Notes under the pieces: generated by a model | Database searches by the model: none | The model's input: only the letters and a program-made list of their open reading frames with translations | What the model was told of the DNA's origin: nothing | Assembly: GCA_010672785.1 (NCBI GenBank) | Contig: JAAHFX010000008.1 | Coordinates: 107,369-171,368 of the forward strand | DNA length: 64,000 nucleotides | Direction: 5' to 3' | Source: Sphaerospermopsis sp. SIO1G1 | GTDB taxonomy: Bacteria > Cyanobacteriota > Cyanobacteriia > Cyanobacteriales > Nostocaceae | Shown: positions 1 to 7,761 of the stretch, piece after piece | How the letters are laid out: each line of letters opens with the position of its first letter | How positions within the stretch are numbered: the stretch's first letter is position 1 | Translations under genes and position numbers: made by a program

Positions 1-197
1 TTACCATCACGTAACAGTGATTCTGCACTGACGAGACGATCTGAAGCTAATATGTAGTCGTTACCTAAGACTTGCCGATAAACTGCACGAATTACCAACT
101 CTAATTCTTCTCGGCTAGGTTGGGGGTGCAGTTCAACTCGCTTGTTATCGCTAAAAGGTTCTGTCCCTAGTCTGGATGCTGCTGTAGTAATTGCCAT
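1..197 (-). CDS. cpcC: Phycocyanin-associated rod linker polypeptide CpcC, N-terminal part
   Basis: Third gene of the phycocyanin operon, cut by the left window edge. About 65 N-terminal residues are present. They begin MAITTAASRLGTEPF and run into the start of a PBS linker domain (REELELVIRAVYRQVLGNDY), the usual N-terminus of a rod linker. Linkers of this kind sit inside the phycobilisome rod, joining phycocyanin hexamers and tuning energy flow. The gene follows cpcB and cpcA on the same strand, the normal cyanobacterial order. Identity as CpcC rather than another rod linker rests on position and N-terminus, because the rest is not visible. Confidence 0.88.
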   Translation of the reverse strand, partial: MAITTAASRLGTEPFSDNKRVELHPQPSREELELVIRAVYRQVLGNDYILASDRLVSAESLLRDG

Positions 198-394
198 TGT
201 TCTATTCCCTTTGATTAGCAATGCGGTTGTGATTGCAATTGCTGATTCTATCAAGTTGGTTATTGGAGCTATAGCCACAGATCACGTAGTGGGGACATTT
301 AAGTGATAAGTGATCAAAAGTTAAAGTTCACAACTCTTGCCTTCTTACTTTCGCCTGTCACCCGTCACCTGTCACCTAACATACATAAAACTAT

Positions 395-514
395 GCCCGG
401 AGAAAGATCCAACTGCTAGGTGATTCAGTCTAGATCGGGAGCAGAGATTCCCCACGACCAACCGATTAACCCCAAAGGGATAATTTCATCCAGCACTTGT
501 ACCCCTCTCCGGGC
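395..514 (-). promoter_or_regulatory. cpcA-cpcC intercistronic inverted repeat
   Basis: A 9-bp perfect inverted repeat (GCCCGGAGA at 395-403, TCTCCGGGC at 506-514) encloses about 100 bases between the cpcA stop and cpcC. In the transcript it would close a large stem-loop directly after cpcA. Structures here commonly act as partial terminators or 3' stabilisers, giving more cpcBA than linker mRNA. That role is inferred from position only. The rest of the 198-524 gap has short direct repeats (CCCGTCACCTGTCACC near 360-376) and no gene. Confidence 0.55.
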
Positions 515-524
515 AAAAAGCTAT

Positions 525-1013
525 CTAGCTAAGAGCATTGATTGCGTAGTCAATGTAGGTGTTAGCTTCGTTAGCAGCTTGTCCACTTAAACCGTGGTTG
601 CCTTTGATGTATTTTAAAGCTTCTACATACCAGCTAGGAGACAAGTCAAAAGCAATGTTGATTTCAGCTAAACCAGCAATTAAGAACTCGTCTAAAGGAC
701 CTGTACCACCAGCTACTAAGCTATAGGTGATGATGCGTAGGTAGTGACCAACGTCACGCGCACACTTGGATTTACCACGAGCATCAGCAGCGTACTGAGG
801 ACCAGGGGTAGAGGTGGTGAAGGGGAATTTTTGGTATACAGCGTTGGTAGCACCATCAATTAGTTTTTGAGCGTTAGCTGTTAAACCACGAGCAGCTTCC
901 ATGCTAGCAACTGCACGATCAAAACGACCGTTAACAGCTTGTAATTCGGTGTTGCTCAAAAAGCGTCCTTGGGTATCAGCAGCTGCAATAGCTTCGGTAA
1001 TTGGGGTTTTCAT
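525..1013 (-). CDS. cpcA: C-phycocyanin alpha subunit
   Basis: Alpha subunit (162 aa, full length) of C-phycocyanin, the main light-harvesting biliprotein of phycobilisome rods on the thylakoid surface. The globin-like fold is recognisable throughout. Cys84 in DARGKSKCARDVGHYLRI is the phycocyanobilin attachment site, equivalent to the conserved alpha-84 cysteine. The start follows a purine-rich AGGAGAAATTAG leader on the minus strand. It lies 80 bases after cpcB and pairs with it as the alpha-beta monomer. Phycoerythrocyanin alpha is the main alternative, but the residues around the chromophore site and the operon order favour CpcA. Confidence 0.95.
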   Translation of the reverse strand: MKTPITEAIAAADTQGRFLSNTELQAVNGRFDRAVASMEAARGLTANAQKLIDGATNAVYQKFPFTTSTPGPQYAADARGKSKCARDVGHYLRIITYSLVAGGTGPLDEFLIAGLAEINIAFDLSPSWYVEALKYIKGNHGLSGQAANEANTYIDYAINALS

Positions 1014-1093
1014 GATCTAATTTCTCCTTGATTTATTTCGTATCTTGTTGGAAGAGCTAGATGTTTAGCCCTGGACTATTTGTACTTTGGAAA

Positions 1094-1615
1094 TTAAGCA
1101 ACAGCTGCTGCTGCACGATCAAAGTAACCAGACAATTCAGAAACTATAGAACTGCAATCACCTTTGGTGATACCGCTAGGATCGTTAACGATGTTGATAG
1201 CAGCTTCTTTCATTTTGCCAACACCAACAGCTACGGAAGAACCAGGAGTACCTAAAGCTTGGTAGGTTTCGCGTAAGCCATTTAAGCAGCGGTCATCAAG
1301 AACACTAGCGTCACCAGCCAAAGTAGCGTAGGTAACATAGCGTAAGATGATTTCCATGTCGCGTAGACAAGCAGCCATACGACGGTTGGTGTAAGCGTTA
1401 CCGCCAGGAGCGATTAATTGAGGTTGTTCTTCAAATAAAGCACGAGCAGCGTTGGTAACGATGTCAGCAGCGTTGCTGGTGATGCGGTTTACTGTATCTA
1501 AACGCTTGTTACCATCTTTAACAACTGCGGTTAAAGCATCTAGTTGTTCTGTGCTTAAGAATTCGCCTCTAGCGTCAGCTTGGGATACAACTTTGGAAAA
1601 TACATCTAATGTCAT
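1094..1615 (-). CDS. cpcB: C-phycocyanin beta subunit
   Basis: Beta subunit (173 aa, full length) of C-phycocyanin and first gene of the operon. Two bilin-binding cysteines are visible: Cys83 in RRMAACLRDMEIILRY (the conventional beta-82 site) and Cys154 in GITKGDCSSIV (the conventional beta-153 site). Asn73 in GGNAYTN is the residue that is gamma-N-methylated in this family. The start ATG is preceded by GGAGATTTAAAGTCC. The long AT-rich leader upstream is typical of the strongly expressed, light-controlled cpc transcript. Confidence 0.97.
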   Translation of the reverse strand: MTLDVFSKVVSQADARGEFLSTEQLDALTAVVKDGNKRLDTVNRITSNAADIVTNAARALFEEQPQLIAPGGNAYTNRRMAACLRDMEIILRYVTYATLAGDASVLDDRCLNGLRETYQALGTPGSSVAVGVGKMKEAAINIVNDPSGITKGDCSSIVSELSGYFDRAAAAVA

Positions 1616-2213
1616 GGACTTTAAATCTCCTAATTACTTAGTTGAGAGATGTCTTGATAAGAACTTGCGTTTTATCAATTTGAACTGGTTAACAAACTAA
1701 AAGCTCAAGAATTCTTGACTTAGTTTGTTTTGTCGGAGGAATAAATTATGAGAGGCTCAGTTAACTTTATGAGAAAATAGCCAAATTTTTGGATTAGCTA
1801 TCTGGTTTAACTTTGCTCTGTTTTTTGACCCCTTCCGATTATGTTTATACACCGCCACAGATACTTTGTCTGTTACAAATTGTTAAGAAATGAGTTATAG
1901 CAATAAGAAAAGCCTTAAATCCTTTACATACAAGGAATATGGGCTGCTTTTGCTCCCATTTTTCGTTTCATAACTTTACATTAAGCTGACATAGCGGAAG
2001 ATTTGTCGGGTTTTATATTCATTTAACAATCCAGGAATAATATATCAACAATGAGTTACAAGTATTTTCCTAGCTTCTTTAAATAACTGTGCTTATGTTA
2101 ATTAATGTTAAATTTACATTTCTAAATATTTCTGTAAGTGCTGGAATTAACCTCCCTGGGGGGATATAACAAGTCAAAAGGCAAAAGGCAGAATTTTAAA
2201 GTTCAATAACAAT
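1616..2213 (-). promoter_or_regulatory. cpc operon promoter and leader region
   Basis: About 600 bases without a gene between cpcB and the divergently unrelated rluD-type gene. Its length and AT-richness, directly upstream of cpcB, fit the long 5' leaders of cpc operons, so the operon promoter(s) should lie here. I cannot assign one -10/-35 pair with confidence. The cpcB-proximal end holds an inverted repeat (listed separately). Confidence 0.5.
1691..1729 (-). promoter_or_regulatory. Hairpin in the cpcB 5' leader
   Basis: AACAAACTAA (1691-1700) faces TTAGTTTGTT across TCAAGAATTCTTGA, a perfect 14-bp palindrome at the centre (1704-1717). Together they can form a near-continuous stem of about 18 bp in the leader RNA some 75 bases before the cpcB start. 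It could stabilise the mRNA 5' end or bind a dimeric regulator. Both roles are inferences. Confidence 0.5.
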
Positions 2214-3146
2214 TCACCCTATTCCTGATCTGCGCTTAAGTGCAACTATGAGCTTCATAAAATTATCCGGTGGGGGTGCAATGACTTCTACCCAATTATC
2301 AGTAATGGGATGTTGCAACTTTAATTGCCAAGCGTGTAGTGCTTGGCCGGGCAAATTCACACCTATAGAACGAGCAGAACTGTAAACAGGATCACCGACA
2401 ATAGGATGACCTATTTTGGCACTATGGACACGAATTTGGTGGGTACGCCCTGTTTCTAGTTGAAAATGAATCAGAGTGAAGTTTCCCAGCCTTTCTTGAA
2501 CTTGCCAATGGGTAATGGCTGTTCTTCCCCCTTGTTCTACGGGAACTATGGCCATTTTTTTGCGGTCTTGGGGATGGCGACCAATAGGTAAATCTACTGT
2601 ACCACTTTCAGTTTTGGGCGCACCATAAACCACTCCTAAATATGCTCTTCTCGCTGTTTTCGCTTGTAGTTGTGCTTGTAAATGTTTATAGGCAATATCT
2701 GTTTTGGCAATAGCGATCGCTCCAGTTGTATCTTTATCCAGGCGATGAACAATACCCGGACGTTGTACACCACCTATTCCCGGTAAATTGGGGCAATGTG
2801 CCAGTAAGGCATTAACTAAAGTACCATCAGGATGTCCTGGTGCAGGATGAACTACTAAACCAGCAGGTTTATTGAGAATGAGCAAATGCTCATCTTCGTA
2901 AAGAATATCCAGGGGAATATCTTGTGCTACCAACTCCAAAGGTTCGACAGCAGGAATTTCTAAACTAATGCGATCGCCAATTTTGAGATTTGTTTTCTTA
3001 GATGTGCAAATTTGCTCATTGAGTAGAACATGGCCTTGTTCGATTAACTGTTGAACACGAGAACGAGATAAATCAGGTATTTCCGTAGACAGATAACGAT
3101 CTAGACGTTCAGTTTTTTCTTGAACTAAAAGATTAATGGTAGCCAC
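2214..3146 (-). CDS. RluA-family pseudouridine synthase (RluD-like)
   Basis: Converts specific uridines to pseudouridine in large-subunit rRNA (RluD type) or another structured RNA. The 310-aa protein has an N-terminal S4 RNA-binding domain (about residues 13-75, KTERLDRYLS...SRSRVQQLI). A catalytic domain follows with the family motif HRLDKDTTG, in which Asp137 is the nucleophile, and the C-terminal motif GRTHQIRVH. Length and domain order match RluD. It is monocistronic, with a 1.5-kb gap upstream. Substrate specificity within the RluA family cannot be read from sequence. Confidence 0.92.
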   Translation of the reverse strand: MATINLLVQEKTERLDRYLSTEIPDLSRSRVQQLIEQGHVLLNEQICTSKKTNLKIGDRISLEIPAVEPLELVAQDIPLDILYEDEHLLILNKPAGLVVHPAPGHPDGTLVNALLAHCPNLPGIGGVQRPGIVHRLDKDTTGAIAIAKTDIAYKHLQAQLQAKTARRAYLGVVYGAPKTESGTVDLPIGRHPQDRKKMAIVPVEQGGRTAITHWQVQERLGNFTLIHFQLETGRTHQIRVHSAKIGHPIVGDPVYSSARSIGVNLPGQALHAWQLKLQHPITDNWVEVIAPPPDNFMKLIVALKRRSGIG

Positions 3147-3536
3147 TGCTAAGTAGGTAGGCGTTAAAAATTGTCGTTGTGATCAGGCAGGGTACAGGGC
3201 GCAGGGTGCAGGGGGAAATAATGTTTTGGTCCTTGTTTACTTTTTGTTAAATAATTATAAATTTCCCCGCTGGCCTACTTAAGTAAGTATAAAAAATTGT
3301 CGTAATTACAAAGCCAGAAAACAATAGTAAAAGTAAAAACCTTGTGAATCATGGGTTGTATTTAATCATATGAGATATTTTCTATGTTTATTCAGATACT
3401 TCTAGAAATTTTAACAATTTCCGTGTCTAGGTAAAATACTCAGATAAATTCATATCATTATGAACATACAGCGGTTGATAAAATTGACAGTTACCAAACC
3501 CCATGAGCAAATATAAAAATGACGCAATGATTGATA

Positions 3537-3640
3537 CAGGAGATTGCGTTGCTATGAGGTAAAAATCATAATCATAACACTCTTGTGGGGTGGGCCGGAC
3601 AGCCCGCCAATAGTGTACCTCATGACACTGGAAAGTTCTG
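3537..3640. repeat. 104-bp TA-flanked MITE, copy 1
   Basis: A 104-bp element bounded by TA on each side (3535-3536, 3641-3642). It has imperfect ~25-bp terminal inverted repeats (CAGGAGATT... / ...AAGTTCTG) and an internal GC-rich palindrome (GGGCCGGACAGCCCG). The same element, also exactly 104 bp, lies inside an xisI copy at 12999-13102. TA duplication and short terminal repeats suggest mobilisation by an IS630/Tc1-mariner-type transposase. No transposase is encoded. Confidence 0.82.
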
Positions 3641-3980
3641 TAAATAAAGATTTCAGGATAATTAATCTATTAACTTAAATTTCTCAAGTCATTATTTAAG
3701 AGGATATTTCTTTGGATGGAAATTATCCTGATTATTCATTAGCTGAAGGGAAAATATAAAATTAATTATGACAACAGTATTCATCAATAACCAATTATTA
3801 TCATATCTGGTATTTTCTTAGATTGATATTGTTTATAATTTAACCACTTAATTATATTTAATTATGGTCAATATATGGAATGAATATATGGTTTTTAAAT
3901 GGCAAAAATTTTCCCAATCATGTCTAATTGAAAACCAGAAATAATCGCAGTTAATTTCATTACTATCTACAGCATTATAT

Positions 3981-4280
3981 TCAAGTCTTCAAAATATATT
4001 TAAAATAGTTTTTTATTTCCCTGTTAAATATATAGTAACTTGAAAGTAGTAAGTAATGGTCAAGCATCTGCCAATAGTTAACGCCCCATGATTTAGTAGT
4101 AATAAATACTGAATATTTAAGTTCAGATATTCTAGTTCTCATCTGTCGTAGTTGAGGAGAAAGCGTGTTCAAGCCTTGATTGTCAAGAGTTTTAGCCCTA
4201 TTCCTAGGAGTTATACCTGGACATGAAAGTAGATAGCTCAATACTTCAATACGACTGGAATCAGTTGTTATCAAAGTCAA
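3981..4280 (-). CDS. Possible small hypothetical protein (99 aa)
   Basis: An open frame with a TTG start and no clear ribosome-binding site. The middle part (RIEVLSYLLSCPGITPRNRAKTL) has the look of a small helical or winged-helix segment, while the C-terminus (SSYYIFNREIKNYFKYILKT) is AT-driven low-quality sequence. I do not recognise the family. It lies alone in the otherwise gene-free 3147-4660 stretch, whose only other identifiable content is the MITE. It may be a remnant rather than a functional gene. Confidence 0.25.
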   Translation of the reverse strand: MTLITTDSSRIEVLSYLLSCPGITPRNRAKTLDNQGLNTLSPQLRQMRTRISELKYSVFITTKSWGVNYWQMLDHYLLLSSYYIFNREIKNYFKYILKT

Positions 4281-4666
4281 AAGTTAAAAATTTATCACTT
4301 GCCAAATTGGCAGAAAATATCAGTCATAAATTTCATCTTTTAATTGATACTTCTGAACATGGCAAGGACTAAATCAGACTAGAGATTAACTCAAGATAAA
4401 CCCAAGATACAAAAGACTTTCAACTGTTTTACTCATCCGCGATGACATAGACTTACTGCCTCATCTACATATAGTTAGGAGGGTGAGGGGTGAGCGGGGT
4501 GTGGGGTGTTGGGTATTGTGTGTTTAGAGAAGAGACTTGCTATACTCTCAGCAATGTAAACCGATATCTTGTTCTGGCATTATTTCCACAAATATCGGTG
4601 TGAATTGCCTACGGGTGGTTCACAAATTATAGTGTCAAATTTTAATTTGTATTTAGAGCAGTGCTA

Positions 4667-5767
4667 ATGAAAACGCTTCCTATTAGTAGATATAGATTTT
4701 TCCAAAAGCTACAACCTCTGTCCCTCTTAAAAAAAATCACTAGTAAATCTGTTACCGGTTGTCTACAAGTATTTAGCACTTCAGGGGCTTGGTCAATCTA
4801 TGTACAAGAGGGTAAGCTGATTTATGCTTGCTACTCAGAAAAGATGTTTGAGCCACTCTATCGCAACTTGCAAAGGTTAGGCCAACACAATTCTGCTCTA
4901 CCTAGAGAAATCAATCAGCAATTACAGAGCATTTTTGAGCGGGGTGTGGAAAATCAAACCATCCCCAACCCAGATTATTTAGCTATTTGCTGGTTAGTTA
5001 ATGAAAATTACCTCAGTCCTTCCCAAGCGGCCATGTTGATTGAGCAGTTGTCTCTGGAGTTTTTAGATTCATTTCTCAAAATTGAAGAAGGAAGCTATGA
5101 GTTCATCCCTGAAAGCTTTCTGGATGATTTACCAAAATTCTGTCATCTAAACCTACGCTTGCTGGTGGAAAAGTGTGAAGCAGGTGTGAAAATTTCTCCT
5201 GAGCAGTTTTGGCAATATAATCAGCCCAAATATAATCGTTCCAAATATCATCGCCCCAAGTTTACCCAACAAAATTTTGATGAACTGAAATTTGAGGAGC
5301 CAAAAAAACGACCAAAAATAGAAGTACAGTTACCACCAATTGGCAATAAACCACCTAGTGCCAGCAAATATCAACGTTTTGCGCCAAAACCCAAAGACAA
5401 AAAAAGTTACACAGTTTTCTGTGTAGATGATAGTTCTTTAGTTTTAAATACAATGAGAGGTTTTTTAGATGAGCAAATATTCTCATTGGTAGGAGCGACA
5501 GATTCATATAAAGCTCTCATGGAAATACTGCATATCAAGCCAGATATGATTTTCCTGGATGTCACCATGCCAGATTTAGATGGATATGAAGTTTGTTCAT
5601 TATTACGGAAACAGGTACATTTTAAAAATACACCTGTCATTCTCATCACTGAAAAAGCCAGCTTTATGGATAGAGCTAAAGCCAAGCTAGTTGGGGCTTC
5701 TGGTTGTTTGAATAAACCCTTAAATCAAGGTGAATTGCTGAAAACTATTTTTCAGAACATGATTTAA
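4667..5767 (+). CDS. patA: PatA heterocyst pattern-formation protein
   Basis: Response-regulator-like protein needed in Anabaena for intercalary heterocysts; mutants form heterocysts mostly at filament ends, and it acts with HetR and HetF. The ATG at 4667 gives MKTLPISRYRFFQKLQ, the known PatA N-terminus; a GTG two codons earlier is less likely. Residues 1 to about 185 form the PATAN/DUF4388 domain. A charged, repetitive linker follows (about 195-245, several K-Y/F repeats). A CheY-like receiver fills about 248-366, with the acidic pocket in FCVDDSS, phospho-acceptor Asp in IFLDVTMPD and a Lys in CLNKPLN. There is no DNA-binding output domain, as expected for PatA. It is monocistronic, convergent with cobA. 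Confidence 0.95.
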   Translation: MKTLPISRYRFFQKLQPLSLLKKITSKSVTGCLQVFSTSGAWSIYVQEGKLIYACYSEKMFEPLYRNLQRLGQHNSALPREINQQLQSIFERGVENQTIPNPDYLAICWLVNENYLSPSQAAMLIEQLSLEFLDSFLKIEEGSYEFIPESFLDDLPKFCHLNLRLLVEKCEAGVKISPEQFWQYNQPKYNRSKYHRPKFTQQNFDELKFEEPKKRPKIEVQLPPIGNKPPSASKYQRFAPKPKDKKSYTVFCVDDSSLVLNTMRGFLDEQIFSLVGATDSYKALMEILHIKPDMIFLDVTMPDLDGYEVCSLLRKQVHFKNTPVILITEKASFMDRAKAKLVGASGCLNKPLNQGELLKTIFQNMI

Positions 5768-5786
5768 ACTTCTTCAGTTGAGACTA

Positions 5787-6530
5787 TCAAAAACGACTAC
5801 AAGAAAGAATACTGTGCATCTTGACTACTGCTCCAATGACTGCGATCGCTGGCGCACTAAATTTCATCTCTTCAACTTGTTGCACAATTGTTCCTAACTT
5901 ACCAATTAATTCTTCTTGTTCTGGTCGAGTTCCCCAACGTACTAAACCTATAGGAGTCTCTGGACTCAATCCTGCTAACACTAGTTGTTCCACGATATAC
6001 GTTAAATTGTGGATACCCATATAAATCACTATAGTTTCTGAACCTTGGGCGATCGCTTGCCAGTTGACTGCTGGACGATATTTACCCACCGCTTCGTGAC
6101 CCGTTACAAATGTCACTGATGAACTATACAGACGGTGAGTGAGAGGAATTCCAGCATAAGCTGCCGCTGCAATGCCGGCTGTGATCCCAGGCACAACTTC
6201 TACAAGAATTCCCACTGCTAATAATTCGGCCATTTCTTCACCACCACGGCCGAAAATAAAAGGATCGCCACCTTTCAAGCGTACTACTATGGCGTGATCT
6301 TGAGCTTTTGCAATTAATAATTTGGTAGTTTCTTCCTGTAATAGAGAATGTCTCCCCATCCGCTTACCAGCATTAATTGTTTCAGCTTGGGGGTTGATCA
6401 TTGCCAAAATTTCTGGACTAACTAAAGCATCATAAATTACTACATCTGCACATTCTAATAATGCCTTACCTTTAATAGTCATCAGTCCTGGATCGCCAGG
6501 GCCAGCACCGATTAAATAAACCTTACCCAA
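5787..6530 (-). CDS. cobA: Uroporphyrinogen-III C-methyltransferase
   Basis: SAM-dependent enzyme that methylates uroporphyrinogen III at C2 and C7 to give precorrin-2, the branch point to siroheme and cobalamin. The 247-aa protein shows the tetrapyrrole methylase signatures VYLIGAGPGDPGLMTIKG at the N-terminus, VVRLKGGDPFIFGRGGEE in the middle, and EVVPGITAGIAAAAYAGIPLTHR. It is the stand-alone SUMT form without the CysG dehydrogenase/ferrochelatase part. Its start overlaps the end of sirB by 8 bases, so the two are translationally coupled and supply consecutive steps. Confidence 0.95.
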   Translation of the reverse strand: MGKVYLIGAGPGDPGLMTIKGKALLECADVVIYDALVSPEILAMINPQAETINAGKRMGRHSLLQEETTKLLIAKAQDHAIVVRLKGGDPFIFGRGGEEMAELLAVGILVEVVPGITAGIAAAAYAGIPLTHRLYSSSVTFVTGHEAVGKYRPAVNWQAIAQGSETIVIYMGIHNLTYIVEQLVLAGLSPETPIGLVRWGTRPEQEELIGKLGTIVQQVEEMKFSAPAIAVIGAVVKMHSILSCSRF

Positions 6531-7251
6531 AAACTTGTTCCTCTTGTGTTGCTAAATCCCAAATTATATCAACTATTTTTGGATTCATTCCTAAAGGTGC
6601 TGCTAATTGTAAGTTTACTTGTGGGAATTTTAATTTTAGCTGTTCTATGGAGTTGGCGATCGCATCGGTGATACCCCCGGGAAATAAAAAATAAGGCAAA
6701 ATACCAATCTTTTCATAACCTGCATTTACTAATTCTTGTACTTTTTGTTCTAAACTAGGGGAAACTGACCAATAAGCAGCCACACCCCCTAATTTTTGAG
6801 CTATGGTTTCCACCGGTTGTGCAGAACCAGGACGACGACTACCATGAGCTAAGACAATGATTGTTTCTGCATGGATGGGAGTTAATATTTGAGTCAGCAG
6901 TTTTTCTAAATTATGATGACTACCTAAATATGGTTGCAGTTCAATGATTATATCCTGATGCAGTTCTGTTTGTGCTAGTTTCACCTCTGCGGGAAGATCC
7001 GACATGACGTGAACTCCTGGTAACAGAAATAGAGGGATAATTTTTAAAGTTTTACACTCTAAAGTTAAAGCTGTTTTTGCAAAGTTTTGAATTTGTTGAT
7101 GTAAAGGTTGAGTATTCAATTCTAAAGTAGCTGTACCCAATAAATCATGACTGGGTATTTTTTGTTTGATTAAAGTTGCTAGTTGTTGGATAGCAATTTC
7201 TGGACGGGGATCACGACTACCGTGAGATACTAAAAGATAGGCAGATGGCAT
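6523..7251 (-). CDS. sirB: Sirohydrochlorin chelatase (CbiX/SirB family)
   Basis: Class II chelatase that inserts Fe2+ (siroheme) or Co2+ (cobalamin) into sirohydrochlorin. At 242 aa it is the two-lobed CbiX-long/SirB form. Each lobe carries a metal-site motif: VSHGSRDPRP near residue 8 and VLAHGSRRPGSA near 133, with the catalytic His in each HGSR. It is the first gene of the sirB-cobA unit. The name follows cyanobacterial usage; cobalt chelation (cbiX) cannot be excluded from sequence. Confidence 0.9.
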   Translation of the reverse strand: MPSAYLLVSHGSRDPRPEIAIQQLATLIKQKIPSHDLLGTATLELNTQPLHQQIQNFAKTALTLECKTLKIIPLFLLPGVHVMSDLPAEVKLAQTELHQDIIIELQPYLGSHHNLEKLLTQILTPIHAETIIVLAHGSRRPGSAQPVETIAQKLGGVAAYWSVSPSLEQKVQELVNAGYEKIGILPYFLFPGGITDAIANSIEQLKLKFPQVNLQLAAPLGMNPKIVDIIWDLATQEEQVFG

Positions 7252-7302
7252 AATTTAGGAGTGAGAAATTTAACTTTTTATGGATATTATCTCGTAATCT
7301 CG

Positions 7303-7348
7303 TTCCCAGTCTCAGACTGGGAATACTATTGTAGAGTCTCAGACTCTT
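7303..7348. repeat. Two adjacent short palindromes
   Basis: TTCCCAGTCTCAGACTGGGAA (7303-7323, written as two 9-bp arms around TCA) is followed by GAGTCTCAGACTC (7336-7348). Tandem palindromes with a C-TCAGA-type core are a common dispersed repeat in cyanobacterial intergenic DNA. They may help end the convergent transcripts here. A right-end remnant of the AGTA-type MITE follows at about 7352-7375. Confidence 0.6.
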
Positions 7349-7435
7349 ATAAAATTTCTTTTGCATGACTACTTAATTCTGACTATTTTTTCATAAGATA
7401 TAATCAATCACTGGAAAAAAGGTCAGGATATTGAT

Positions 7436-7624
7436 ATGAAAGAATTTATGAATGCTTTAGAAGAGTTAGTTGATAAACTGACACTAGGGGCAATTTTAGA
7501 ACTATTAGAGCGAATCTGCCATAAAAAAGCCGAAAACTTGAGAACCCATTGGAATGATGATGAAACTGCCAAGTTATGGGAAAAAGCTGCTAAACAGATC
7601 GAAAATATCAACGTTGATATTTAG
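7436..7624 (+). CDS. Small hypothetical protein (62 aa)
   Basis: A short acidic, helical protein (MKEFMNALEELVDKLTLGAIL...) with a regular heptad-like pattern and no membrane segment or cysteine pair. A GGTCAGG element sits 8 bases before the ATG. The antisense frame over the same bases is a shadow, as it is rich in Ser/Phe and has no such signal. I do not recognise the family. A TA-flanked repeat begins 7 bases after the stop. Confidence 0.6.
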   Translation: MKEFMNALEELVDKLTLGAILELLERICHKKAENLRTHWNDDETAKLWEKAAKQIENINVDI

Positions 7625-7630
7625 GATGTA

Positions 7631-7729
7631 AGCTGTTGTGCATTTAATTTGTATAAGTTTGGCGGGCAAGATACCCACCCCACAAGATTTAACTATTTTA
7701 GGATTATCTAATATAGGTGTGTAACAGCT
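7631..7729. repeat. TA-flanked MITE-like element (99 bp)
   Basis: The ends AGCTGTTG... and ...GTAACAGCT form inverted repeats and are bounded by TA on both sides (7629-7630, 7730-7731). The interior includes GGCGGGCAAGATACCCACCCC, resembling the GC-rich core of the 104-bp MITE, but the ends differ. It is probably a second family using the same type of transposase. Confidence 0.55.
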
Positions 7730-7761
7730 TAAAAGTTTAAACAGTCTTTTTTATATGAATT

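Noticed and set aside
1061..1255. Plus-strand frame opposite cpcB
   Set aside because: Antisense shadow of a high-confidence gene, without a ribosome-binding site or family resemblance.
1452..1700. Plus-strand frame across the cpcB start and leader
   Set aside because: Mostly antisense to cpcB; coding character is lost in the leader.
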